NCBI RefSeq assembly: GCF_900129325.1
Contig: NZ_FQUP01000002.1
Location: forward strand, 574,668 to 638,667
Direction of reading: 5' to 3'
Length of the DNA: 64,000 bases
Source of the DNA: Kaistia soli DSM 19436
GTDB taxonomy: Bacteria; Pseudomonadota; Alphaproteobacteria; Rhizobiales; Kaistiaceae
Part shown: positions 7,460 to 15,489 of the stretch, one piece after another
How the letters are laid out: each line of letters starts with the position of its first letter
How positions within the stretch are numbered: position 1 is the stretch's first letter
Made by a program: the position numbers and the translations under genes
Notes under the pieces: generated by a model
The model's input: the letters and a program-made list of their open reading frames with translations, nothing else
Told to the model about the DNA's origin: nothing
The model's database searches: none

Positions 7460-8485
7460 TCAAAGCGTGACGATGATCTTGCCGAACACCTGGCGCTGCT
7501 CGATCCGGTCGAGGGCGCTGTCGATATCCTCGAGATCGACCACGCTGTCGATGACGGGCGTGACGATGCCGGTGCCGATCTTGCCCATGGCGTGGGCGAT
7601 GTTCTCGATGCGGCAGCCGAACGAGCCGATCAGCCGCAGCTGCTGCTGGTAGAGCTGGAAAAGGTTGATCTCGGCCGAGATGCCGGTGGTCGAGCCGCAG
7701 GTGACGAGCGTGCCGCCACGGCGCAGCGAGAACATGCTGCCCGCCCAGGTGTCAACGCCGACATGTTCGAACACGACGTCGACGCCGCGCTTCTTGGTCA
7801 GCTTGCGGACGACGCCTTCGAACCGCTCTTCGCGATAATTGATGACGTGATGCGCGCCGAGCTCGCGCGCCTTCTCGGCCTTTTCGGGGCTGCCGACCGT
7901 GGTGATGATCGTCGCGCCGGCTGCGCGGGCGAGTTGGATCGCCGCCGTGCCGATGCCGCTGCCACCGGCCTGGATCAGGATCGTCTGGCCGGCTTCGAGC
8001 TTGGCATTGTCGAATAGCATGTGCTCGACGGTGCCGAAGGTGACCGGCGTGCAGGCGGCATCGCGCACCGTGACGCCTTCGGGCGCCGGCACGACGAGGC
8101 GTGCCTTCATCGTCACATAGTCGGTGGCGAGGCCGTCGATATGGAAGCCGCGCACGCCGGCGACGTTTTCGCAGAGATTGTCGCGGCCCGCATGGCAAGC
8201 CGGACACATGCCGCAGGTTTCCGCGCCATAGATCGCGACGCGCTGGCCGACGGCAAGCCCTTCGACCGACGGGCCGATCTTCTCGATCGTACCGGCCGCC
8301 TCGGCGCCGATAGTCAGCGGCAGCTTGCGCTTGGCAAAGGCCATGCCGCGCCAGCCCCAGACATCGATGTGATTGAGCGCGACAGCACCGATCTTGACGC
8401 GGACTTCGCCGGGACCGGGCTCCGCCGCCATCGGCACGTCGACGATCGAAAGCTTGCGGTCGGAAAGGAGCTGAAGCGCGCGCAT
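7460..8485 (-). CDS. Zinc-type alcohol dehydrogenase of the very-long-chain lipid A cluster
   Basis: This 341-residue medium-chain dehydrogenase/reductase has the structural zinc cysteines in CGMCPACHAGRDNLC and a Rossmann dinucleotide site (AGGSGIGTAAIQLA). It is the adh member that accompanies acpXL, fabF1 and lpxXL in rhizobia, where a role in forming or processing the long-chain hydroxy fatty acid has been proposed but not settled. It lies downstream of fabF1 after 131 bases that contain several hairpins. ATG 8485 starts the family-typical MRALQLLSD. General quinone reductase or alcohol dehydrogenase activity cannot be excluded from sequence. Confidence 0.87.
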   Translation of the reverse strand: MRALQLLSDRKLSIVDVPMAAEPGPGEVRVKIGAVALNHIDVWGWRGMAFAKRKLPLTIGAEAAGTIEKIGPSVEGLAVGQRVAIYGAETCGMCPACHAGRDNLCENVAGVRGFHIDGLATDYVTMKARLVVPAPEGVTVRDAACTPVTFGTVEHMLFDNAKLEAGQTILIQAGGSGIGTAAIQLARAAGATIITTVGSPEKAEKARELGAHHVINYREERFEGVVRKLTKKRGVDVVFEHVGVDTWAGSMFSLRRGGTLVTCGSTTGISAEINLFQLYQQQLRLIGSFGCRIENIAHAMGKIGTGIVTPVIDSVVDLEDIDSALDRIEQRQVFGKIIVTL

Positions 8486-8616
8486 CGGGGTCTTGTTCCA
8501 TCCGGCCGCGATGGCGGCCGTCCTTCGGCAGGTCTTGCCGCCGCCAGAAGGCGGCCGCAGGTTCAGGCTGAGGCTTTAGCGGTTCGCGCGCTCTTGCGCC
8601 AGAGCGCTACGCCGGC

Positions 8617-9903
8617 TCAGGCGGGCTCTGCGGCGATCAGCAGGCAGGCATTCTGGCCGCCGAAGCCGAACGAGTTCGACAGAACCATCGATACGGGCTG
8701 CGACCGCGCGACATTCGGCACCACGTCCAGCGGGATCGCCGGGTCGGGATTCTGGTAGTTGATCGTCGGCGGAATCAGGCCCTCGGCGATCGTCTTCAGC
8801 GAGAAAACCGCCTCGATGGCGCCAGCCGCCGTCAACGTGTGTCCGATCATCGACTTGTTGGACGAGATCGGAATGCCCTTCAGCGCGTCGCCGAAGACGG
8901 CCTCTAGCGACATCGCCTCCATCTTGTCATTCTCCGGCGTGCCGGTGCCATGCGCGTTGATGTAGTCGACATCGGCGGTCGAGACGCCACCATCATCGAG
9001 CGCCTGCTGGATCGCGGCGATGACGGGCGAGCCATCCGGCTTCGAGCGGGTACGGTGGAAATCGTCTGCCTTCTCGGCGATGCCCCTGACAACGCCGAGA
9101 ATCTTGGCGCCGCGCGCGCGGGCCGCGTCATAGTCCTCGAGCACCAGGGCGCCGGCGCCTTCCGCCATCACGAAGCCGTCGCGATCCTTCGAGAACGGGC
9201 GCGAGGCCCTTTCCGGATCGTCATTGCTGGTCGAAAGGGCGGAAAGCAGCGAGAAGCGCACGAGGCCTTCGATGCGCACGGACCCGTCGGTGCCGACAAC
9301 CAGCGCCGCCTCGGTATCGCCGCGTCGGATCGCCTCGACGCCGAGCTGGATCGCCGAGGCGCCCGAGGCACATGCGGTCGACAGCGAGATCGGCGCGCCG
9401 CGTGTGCCGAAATGGTCGGCGGTGCGGTCGGCGACGCAGCCATAGAGCGCAAATTCATAGGTGTCGGGATCGTTCAGCGACAACACGCGCTGGATCATCC
9501 GGTCATAGGCATCGCCTGCTTCGGGATCGGTGCCGGCAAAGAAGTCGCGACGTGCCGGCCACTCGATCTCGACCGGCGGCACCGCCATGAACAGCATGCC
9601 CGGGAAATCGCCGGGCGCGCCGATGCCCGATTGCTCGACAGCCTCGGCGGCGGCGAGATGGGCGAGCCGCTCGGACAGGACAGGCGAACGCACTTCGTCG
9701 GGAAACAGGAAGTCGACTGTTCCGGCGATCGTGGTCCGCATATGCAGCGTCGGAAACCGGGTGATCCGATGAATGCCCGACTTGCCGGCGGTCAGGGCCG
9801 CCCAGTTGTCGTCGATGCCCTGGCCGAGCGAGGAGACGACGCCCATGCCGGTGACGGCGACCACAGGCCGTCCGAGGTGATCGCGAGTCTTGGCCATCGC
9901 CAT
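8617..9903 (-). CDS. fabF1: Beta-ketoacyl-ACP synthase II, catalytic member (FabF1XL)
   Basis: This 428-residue thiolase-fold condensing enzyme has all three catalytic residues: Cys178 in STACASGAS, His318 in NAHGTGT and His355 in NKSMIGHT. It would elongate acyl chains on AcpXL towards C28 in the cytoplasm. It starts 9 bases after fabF2, which codes for a relative lacking the catalytic residues, so the two may work as a heterodimer. An ATG two codons downstream of 9903 is an alternative start. Confidence 0.92.
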   Translation of the reverse strand: MAMAKTRDHLGRPVVAVTGMGVVSSLGQGIDDNWAALTAGKSGIHRITRFPTLHMRTTIAGTVDFLFPDEVRSPVLSERLAHLAAAEAVEQSGIGAPGDFPGMLFMAVPPVEIEWPARRDFFAGTDPEAGDAYDRMIQRVLSLNDPDTYEFALYGCVADRTADHFGTRGAPISLSTACASGASAIQLGVEAIRRGDTEAALVVGTDGSVRIEGLVRFSLLSALSTSNDDPERASRPFSKDRDGFVMAEGAGALVLEDYDAARARGAKILGVVRGIAEKADDFHRTRSKPDGSPVIAAIQQALDDGGVSTADVDYINAHGTGTPENDKMEAMSLEAVFGDALKGIPISSNKSMIGHTLTAAGAIEAVFSLKTIAEGLIPPTINYQNPDPAIPLDVVPNVARSQPVSMVLSNSFGFGGQNACLLIAAEPA

Positions 9904-9912
9904 GTCCTTCCT

Positions 9913-11127
9913 TCAGTCCGCCGCCTCGACGAGCGCCATGCCCTCGCCGCGCCAGAAGCCCCAGCTGGTGGCGAGAATCTGCGCCGGCGTCTCTGCCGGC
10001 TGCTCGATGCCGCTGCCATCGGTTGGAAGATAGAAACCGTGCCGCGCGATCGCCAGTGCGGCAAGTGCGACCTGAACCGGGAAAGCTGCCTCGATCGGAT
10101 TGCCGATCAGGGTTTGCGTGGCACGAACGCCGCCGATCTTGCCCTCGGTGGCGAGTTGCTCCCAGAGCCCGCGCTCTTCAGCAGTTGCCGCCGCGATGCC
10201 GTTAGCCCCCGAAAGAACGCCGGGTGCCTTGGCGCCAAACCGGGCGGAAAGCTGGTCGAACTGCTTGCGCGCAACCGCGCTCGCATCGCCGGGACCGCGG
10301 CGGCTTCGTCCCGAAAGAACGGCCGAAAGCTTCGCATAGGCCGATTTGCCGCGCGCCTCGGCATGAGCGCGCGATTCGAGCACGAGGAAGGCGCCGGCCG
10401 AGCCGGTGATCATGCCGCCTTCCGCTGTCGTGCCGCGCTCCCAGACCGATGCCGGCTCGCCCTGCCAGAGCGTCCGGCCCATGGCGAGCGACAAAAGCAT
10501 GTCCTTGCGCTCGGCATTATAGGCCGCGCCGACGAGGAACAGATCGCCCTGGCCGGCGCTGATGCGCCGCGCCGCGACCTCGACGGCGCTGATGCCGGCG
10601 ATCTCCTCGCCCATGAAAGTGCGCGAGGAGCCGGTCACCTTGTGGACGATCGAGATATTGCCGGCGAGAAGGTTGGAGAGCTGCGCCAGAAACAGCGTCG
10701 GACGCAGATCGTTGGCGAGATGCTCGTTAAGGAACGAGGCCGGTTCGGCGGCCGTCTCGAGGCCGGCGAGGATCTGACCGTCGACATCGAGGTCGCGTTC
10801 GCCGCCACCGGCCGCCACGACCATGTCCATCCGCGCCAGCCGCTCGGCATCGCCGGTGAGTCCGGCATCGTCGAGCGCGAGGCCGGCGGTATAGGTGCCG
10901 AGCCGCTGCCAGGTTTCCATCTGCCGGATATCTGCGCGGCGCGGAATCTGCTTCTCCAGCTCCAGCGGCACCATCGGGAAGACCGGGAACGGCTTGAACT
11001 TGTCGGTCTCGGCGGGATGAGGCCGCGCGCCCGTTTCGGCCATCGCCTGCCAATGCGCATCGAGCCCCTCGCCGAGCGAGGAGACGAGGCCGATGCCGGT
11101 AACGAGGACGTCGTTCGGGGCGCTCAT
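9913..11127 (-). CDS. fabF2: Beta-ketoacyl-ACP synthase-like protein lacking the catalytic triad (FabF2XL)
   Basis: The 404-residue product keeps the thiolase/ketosynthase fold (VTGIGLVSSLGEGLDAHW at the start, GMITGSAGAFLVLES in the middle). The nucleophile loop reads KVTGSSRTF (about 163-171) where TACASG is expected, so the cysteine is absent. The HGTGT motif is replaced by SGANGIA, and the NKSxxGHT histidine by TLIGNPIEAAF. All three catalytic residues therefore appear to be lost. By analogy with the chain-length factor (KS-beta) of type II polyketide synthases it is probably a non-catalytic partner of FabF1. Its first four bases (ATGA) overlap the end of fabZ. Confidence 0.9.
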   Translation of the reverse strand: MSAPNDVLVTGIGLVSSLGEGLDAHWQAMAETGARPHPAETDKFKPFPVFPMVPLELEKQIPRRADIRQMETWQRLGTYTAGLALDDAGLTGDAERLARMDMVVAAGGGERDLDVDGQILAGLETAAEPASFLNEHLANDLRPTLFLAQLSNLLAGNISIVHKVTGSSRTFMGEEIAGISAVEVAARRISAGQGDLFLVGAAYNAERKDMLLSLAMGRTLWQGEPASVWERGTTAEGGMITGSAGAFLVLESRAHAEARGKSAYAKLSAVLSGRSRRGPGDASAVARKQFDQLSARFGAKAPGVLSGANGIAAATAEERGLWEQLATEGKIGGVRATQTLIGNPIEAAFPVQVALAALAIARHGFYLPTDGSGIEQPAETPAQILATSWGFWRGEGMALVEAAD

Positions 11128-11603
11128 GTTGCTTCCGTGATAGGTGCGGCGCCCGGCACGAGGCCGATCGCCTCCGCGCGCTTGACGAGCTCGCCGCGCA
11201 GTTCGGCGGCAGGGAAATCCATGATGCGCAGAGTCAGTTCGGCATCGCAGACCGGGCCGTCCTGCTCGATCCGCGCATTGGTAACCGTGAAGCCGGAGCC
11301 CTCATGGACGAGGCTGGCATGGACGTCGAGCGTCGCGCCGGGCTGAATGAACTTGCGGAACTTCGCCTTCTTCACGCCCATGAAGAAGGGCATGCGCGAC
11401 AGCTCGTTGAGGCCGAGGATCAGATAGCCGGAGGCCTGTGCCATCGTCTCGATGAGCAGCACGCCCGGCATGATCGGATAGCCGGGAAAATGACCCTCGA
11501 ACACGGGGCTGCGCTCCGGGACGATCGCCCGGCAGTGAATGGTTCCGGCAGCGGCGTCGAAGGCGACGACGCTGTCGATCATCTGGAAATATTCGAGGCG
11601 CAT
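11124..11603 (-). CDS. fabZ: 3-hydroxyacyl-ACP dehydratase of the AcpXL system (FabZ-like)
   Basis: The 159-residue hot-dog-fold dehydratase has the FabZ active-site region FEGHFPGYPIMPGVLLIETMAQ, with a catalytic His in GHFPG and Glu in LIETMAQ. It would dehydrate 3-hydroxyacyl-AcpXL during each elongation cycle. The C-terminus is slightly longer than housekeeping FabZ. It starts 7 bases after acpXL and overlaps fabF2 by 4 bases, which indicates translational coupling in the lipid A operon. Confidence 0.92.
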   Translation of the reverse strand: MRLEYFQMIDSVVAFDAAAGTIHCRAIVPERSPVFEGHFPGYPIMPGVLLIETMAQASGYLILGLNELSRMPFFMGVKKAKFRKFIQPGATLDVHASLVHEGSGFTVTNARIEQDGPVCDAELTLRIMDFPAAELRGELVKRAEAIGLVPGAAPITEAT

Positions 11604-11610
11604 CTCGCCG

Positions 11611-11892
11611 TCAGGCGTTCTTCTTGGCGATCAGTTCGTCGATATGGGCGCAGAGATTCTTCAGCAGGAAATATTCCTCGACCGAGGCTTTGCCTGCGTT
11701 CACTTCCTGCGTCCACTGCTCGAGTGGGATCTTGATGCCGAACTTCTTGTCCAGCGCGAAGACGATGTCGAGGAAGTCGAGGCTGTCGATGCCGAGGTCG
11801 TCGATCGCGTGCATCTCCGGCGTGATCTTCTCGCGCGGGATTTCGCTCGTCTCGGAGATCACATCGGCAACGATGTCGAACGTGGATGACAT
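11611..11892 (-). CDS. acpXL: Very-long-chain acyl carrier protein AcpXL
   Basis: This 93-residue acyl carrier protein has the phosphopantetheine attachment Ser in [10 protein letters not shown] (about residue 37) and the rhizobial AcpXL C-terminus ([22 protein letters not shown]). It carries the growing 27-hydroxyoctacosanoate chain for lipid A. It is the first gene of the cluster running to lpxXL. ATG 11892 is preceded by AGGACC and begins the family-typical [13 protein letters not shown] longer open frame upstream to 12012 codes for unlike sequence and is not used. Confidence 0.95.
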   Translation of the reverse strand: MSSTFDIVADVISETSEIPREKITPEMHAIDDLGIDSLDFLDIVFALDKKFGIKIPLEQWTQEVNAGKASVEEYFLLKNLCAHIDELIAKKNA

Positions 11893-12093
11893 GACGGTCA
11901 GTGGTCCTATGTTCTCGCGGGCTTCCGGGTGGCGACGCCGGCAGCGTCGGAGCGGCACGGGGGCCGCGGGCGCTGCCATCGAACCAGTCCGGCAGGCCGG
12001 ATAGCGAAGCAATTGCTGCCGTCCTGATACCGTGTGCGGGCGCGAAATACCAGCCTGTCGCCGTGCCGCACCCTCAAGCAGGTCGCATGTCGC

Positions 12094-12975
12094 CTATGCA
12101 CCCACCGGGATGACGTCCACGGCGACATCGATCGTGTGGTCGCCGGAGATCACGATGACGCCGCCCGAGGGCGCCGCGTCGGAATAATCGCGACCGATCG
12201 CGAGCACGACATGGTCCTCCGCCGCAGCGACGCCATTGGTCGGATCGAGGCCGATCCAGCCTGCCTCGCGGCCGCACCAGACGGCGACCCAGGCATGTGT
12301 GGCGTCGGCGCCTTCGAGGCGCGGCTTGCCGGGCGGCGGCTCGGTGCGCAAGAAACCGCTGACATAGGCCGCCGGCAGGCCGATCGTCCGAAGCCCCGCG
12401 ATCATCACATGTGCGAAATCCTGACAGACGCCGGCGCGCTTGGCGAAGGCGTCGGCCGGCAGCGTGCTGACATCCGTCGCCTCCGGATCATATTTGAACT
12501 CGGCCTTGATCCGCTTGGTGAGCTCGAACGCGCCTTCGAGGATCGTCTTCCCCGGCGGGAAGCTCTTTTGCGCATAGTCGCCGATCGCCTCGTCGAGGGC
12601 GATGAGGCGGCTGGCAAACAGGAAATGCACAGGAGACTTTGGCCCGAGATCCGTCTCGGCGACGGCGCTGCGCCGGATCTGCTCGAAGGGCGGCGTCTTC
12701 TGCGTCGTCCGCGCTTCGGTCTTTTCGACAAGCACGCGAGCCCGTGTCTCCAGGCGCAATTCGCTGTGTGGGAACGAGAAGGCCACGGTCGTGATGCGGT
12801 TGCCGAAGAAATCGAGGCTGTCCGTGCGCTCGGTCGGCGCAGGGCTGATGGAGAGATCGGTCGCGATGACGCGCTGGCCCGGCCGCTCGACCGGCAACAG
12901 CCGCAGCACCTGCCGCGCGAACGGAACCGGGCTCGCATAGCGATACTCGGTCACCAGCTTGATGTCGTAGAGCAC
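12094..12975 (-). CDS. Transglutaminase-like domain protein (COG1305)
   Basis: The 293-residue protein has a bacterial transglutaminase N-terminal beta domain (about 1-85) and a papain-like core with the triad Cys184 (AGVCQDFAH), His227 (ATHAWVAV) and Asp244 (LDPTNG). No signal peptide is seen, so it is probably cytoplasmic. In bacteria such domains usually act as peptidases or amidases, not as cross-linkers. It starts with GTG two bases after the stop of the ATP-grasp/alpha-E gene and is the last gene of a compact three-gene operon. In the framework of Iyer and Aravind, this partner set is predicted to build or cleave an unknown peptide or amide conjugate. Confidence 0.9.
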   Translation of the reverse strand: MLYDIKLVTEYRYASPVPFARQVLRLLPVERPGQRVIATDLSISPAPTERTDSLDFFGNRITTVAFSFPHSELRLETRARVLVEKTEARTTQKTPPFEQIRRSAVAETDLGPKSPVHFLFASRLIALDEAIGDYAQKSFPPGKTILEGAFELTKRIKAEFKYDPEATDVSTLPADAFAKRAGVCQDFAHVMIAGLRTIGLPAAYVSGFLRTEPPPGKPRLEGADATHAWVAVWCGREAGWIGLDPTNGVAAAEDHVVLAIGRDYSDAAPSGGVIVISGDHTIDVAVDVIPVGA

Positions 12976-12977
12976 GA

Positions 12978-15488
12978 TCAGTCTCCGCCCTCGAGCGGCT
13001 GAAGCGGCCGTCGGTGGGTGAAATAGGCCAGCGCGATCTCGTCCGAAATGCGCATCAGCGTCTGCTCGTAGCTGACGATCGTTTCGGCATCGAGCGCCGA
13101 TGCGTCCGCCGTTTCGAGTTCCGAGGCGAGGCGCGAAGCGAGTCGGTCGGCCGGGGCGAGCAGTCCGGCCGGGGCGTGGGCCGGGAGATTGGCGAGAGAC
13201 TGGCGGATGCGGTCGGCCTGGAAGGCGAGCGAACGCGGATTGCCGCCGTCGAGCAGCACCAGATCGATCACCGGCACGCGCGCCGCCTGCATGACGTAGC
13301 GGATGCGATAGGTGATCTGGCTGTCGGCGATTTCGAGAAGGGCGTCCAGCTCGGCGCTCGTCCCGGCAAGGCCGCAGAAGCGTGTCGCGCGGGCGACGCC
13401 GAGGCCGCGATCGATGCGGCGGCCCATTTCAAGGAAACGCCAGCCATTGTGGCGCACCATGTTTTCCTGTGCGAGCCCGGAGAAGGCGGCGACGATGCGC
13501 AGCGCCTCGCTGGCCCGCTCGTGCATGTCGCTGCCGGTATAGGCGGCGAGCGGCCGGTTGAGCAGGATTTCAAGATCGGCCACGGCGCGCCAGGCATCGG
13601 GCGACAGGCGGTCGCGGATGACGGAGGCGGCGCGCCGGGAGGATTCGGCGAGCCGCGGAATGGTGTTGAAGGCCCGCCGGTCGGTGAGGGCGGCCAGCGC
13701 AAGGCGCGCGGGCTGCATCGGCCCACGTTCGGATTCGGCCGCGCCTGCAGCCACCAGAATGCCGACGAGCCGCGCCACCGCGCCGCCATTCGCCTCGGCG
13801 TCGACGAGCCGCCCGGAGACGGCGCGCACGAGACGCAGCGCCTGTTCGGTGCGCTCGACATAGCGGCCAAGCCAGAACAGGTTTTCGGCGGCGCGGCTTG
13901 GCAGCGTCGAGGTGGCACGGCGGAGCGGCACCTTGTCGGGCGAGCCGAGCAGCGTCGTCTCGGCCACCGGACCGTCGGACAGCACCCAGACATCTGCCGA
14001 GGCGCCGCCCTGCTGCAGCGTCACGGCGCGAGCGTCGGCACGCTCGGAGATGCGGCAGAAGCCGCCGGGCATCGCCTTCCAGCCGTCGGCCGTGCGCGCG
14101 ACATAGAGGCGCAGGATAGAGGGTCGCGGCTCCAGCCGGGCATCGTCGCCTTCGCCGCGCCAGACGGGCGTCGTCGAGAGCTTCACCGCTTCTTGGCCGA
14201 CATAATCCTGCCCGCGTCGGCCAATCGCATCGACGAGCCGCGCCTTCTCCTCAGGCGAGAGGTCGGCGCCGAACACGGGTCCGCGGGCGAGAACGCCCGG
14301 CAGCGTCGCGCCGAGCGCCGGCGCGATCACCATGCTTTCGAACGCCTCGACGACATGATCGCGCTCGAGCGTCTGGCCGCACCACCAGGTCGCGACATTC
14401 GGCAGGATCAGCTTCTCGCCGAGGATGCGTTCCGCAAGGCCGGGCAGGAAGCCCATCATGGCGCGCGCCTCGGCGACGCCAGACCCCAGCGCATTGGCGA
14501 TCGCGACATTGCGGTGACGGACGGCGCCGGCAAGGCCGGGCACGCCAAGCCGCGAGGCGGGATTGAGTTCGAGCGGATCGGCGAAGTCTGCATCGAGGCG
14601 GCGCAGCAGCACGTCGGCGCGCTTCAGCCCGGAGATCGTCCGCATATAGACCGTGTCGTCGCGCACCGTGAGGTCCTCGCCCTCGACGAGGACGAAGCCG
14701 AGATAGCGGGCGAGATAGGCGTGCTCGAAATAGGTCTCGTTGAGCGGGCCGGGCGTCAGCAGCGCGACGCGCGTTTCCTCATGGCGGTTGAGCGCATTGA
14801 GGCCGGCGCGAAACTCCTGGAAGAAGCCGGCGAGCCGCTCGACCTTGAACGAGCGGTAGATATCGGGCAGCGCCTGCGACAGCGCGATACGGTTTTCAAG
14901 CGCATATCCGGCGCCGGAGGGGGCTTGGGTGCGGTCCGAGATCACCCACCAATCGCCATCCGGTCCGCGGCCGACATCGACGGCATAGAGGCGCAGGTGA
15001 TGGCCGCCGACCGGCTGCGAGCCGACAAGCGGGCGCAGGAATTCCGGGCTGCCGGCGAGGATCGCTGCCGGCAGGGCGCCGTCGGCCGCCAGCGTGCCTT
15101 CGCCATAGGTGTCGCCGAGGATCGCGTCGAGCAGCTTGGCGCGCTGGATCAGTCCGGCCTCGAGATGCTTCCACTCTTCCGGTTCGATCAGGAACGGCAC
15201 ATGCGCCAGCGGCCATGGCCGCTCGTCCCCGGTCTCGCCGCCATAGACGCGCATCACGACGCCCGATTCGGCGAGATGCCGGTCGGCGAGCGCAAAGCGA
15301 TGCGCCACCTCGCGGCTGCCGAGTTCGGCCATCGTGTCGACGAAGCGCTGCCAATGCGGGCGGATGCGGCCGTCCTTGCCGATCAGCTCGTCGGCGACGC
15401 CCGGCATTGGCTTGTAGTGCCTGACGAGCCGCGCGGCCCTTTCGGCGACAGTGCGGCTCTTGCGCGTGGTTTCCCGGCGAGGCACCAA
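12978..15488 (-). CDS. Circularly permuted ATP-grasp type 2 / alpha-E fusion protein
   Basis: The 836-residue product joins two families often encoded separately. Residues of roughly 25-490 are a circularly permuted ATP-grasp ligase (COG2308), recognisable by GDWWVISDRTQAPSGAGYALENR and LLTPGPLNETYFEHAYLARYLG. The C-terminal third (about 520-830) is an alpha-helical alpha-E domain (COG2307), beginning SRAAENLFWLGRYVERTEQALRL and with NGWRFLEMGRRIDRGLG further on. ATP-grasp enzymes activate a carboxylate with ATP and join it to an amine. The product here is unknown. The start is uncertain: TTG 15488 and GTG 15485 are adjacent one base after the upstream stop, and an internal ATG near residue 28 (MPGVADEL) is also possible. 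It is coupled to both neighbours. Confidence 0.9.
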   Translation of the reverse strand: MVPRRETTRKSRTVAERAARLVRHYKPMPGVADELIGKDGRIRPHWQRFVDTMAELGSREVAHRFALADRHLAESGVVMRVYGGETGDERPWPLAHVPFLIEPEEWKHLEAGLIQRAKLLDAILGDTYGEGTLAADGALPAAILAGSPEFLRPLVGSQPVGGHHLRLYAVDVGRGPDGDWWVISDRTQAPSGAGYALENRIALSQALPDIYRSFKVERLAGFFQEFRAGLNALNRHEETRVALLTPGPLNETYFEHAYLARYLGFVLVEGEDLTVRDDTVYMRTISGLKRADVLLRRLDADFADPLELNPASRLGVPGLAGAVRHRNVAIANALGSGVAEARAMMGFLPGLAERILGEKLILPNVATWWCGQTLERDHVVEAFESMVIAPALGATLPGVLARGPVFGADLSPEEKARLVDAIGRRGQDYVGQEAVKLSTTPVWRGEGDDARLEPRPSILRLYVARTADGWKAMPGGFCRISERADARAVTLQQGGASADVWVLSDGPVAETTLLGSPDKVPLRRATSTLPSRAAENLFWLGRYVERTEQALRLVRAVSGRLVDAEANGGAVARLVGILVAAGAAESERGPMQPARLALAALTDRRAFNTIPRLAESSRRAASVIRDRLSPDAWRAVADLEILLNRPLAAYTGSDMHERASEALRIVAAFSGLAQENMVRHNGWRFLEMGRRIDRGLGVARATRFCGLAGTSAELDALLEIADSQITYRIRYVMQAARVPVIDLVLLDGGNPRSLAFQADRIRQSLANLPAHAPAGLLAPADRLASRLASELETADASALDAETIVSYEQTLMRISDEIALAYFTHRRPLQPLEGGD

Positions 15489-15489
15489 C

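Noticed and set aside
8950-11346. A 798-codon plus-strand open frame over fabF1 and fabF2
   Set aside because: It runs across two real condensing-enzyme genes and into fabZ and shows no domain. It is a GC-driven shadow.
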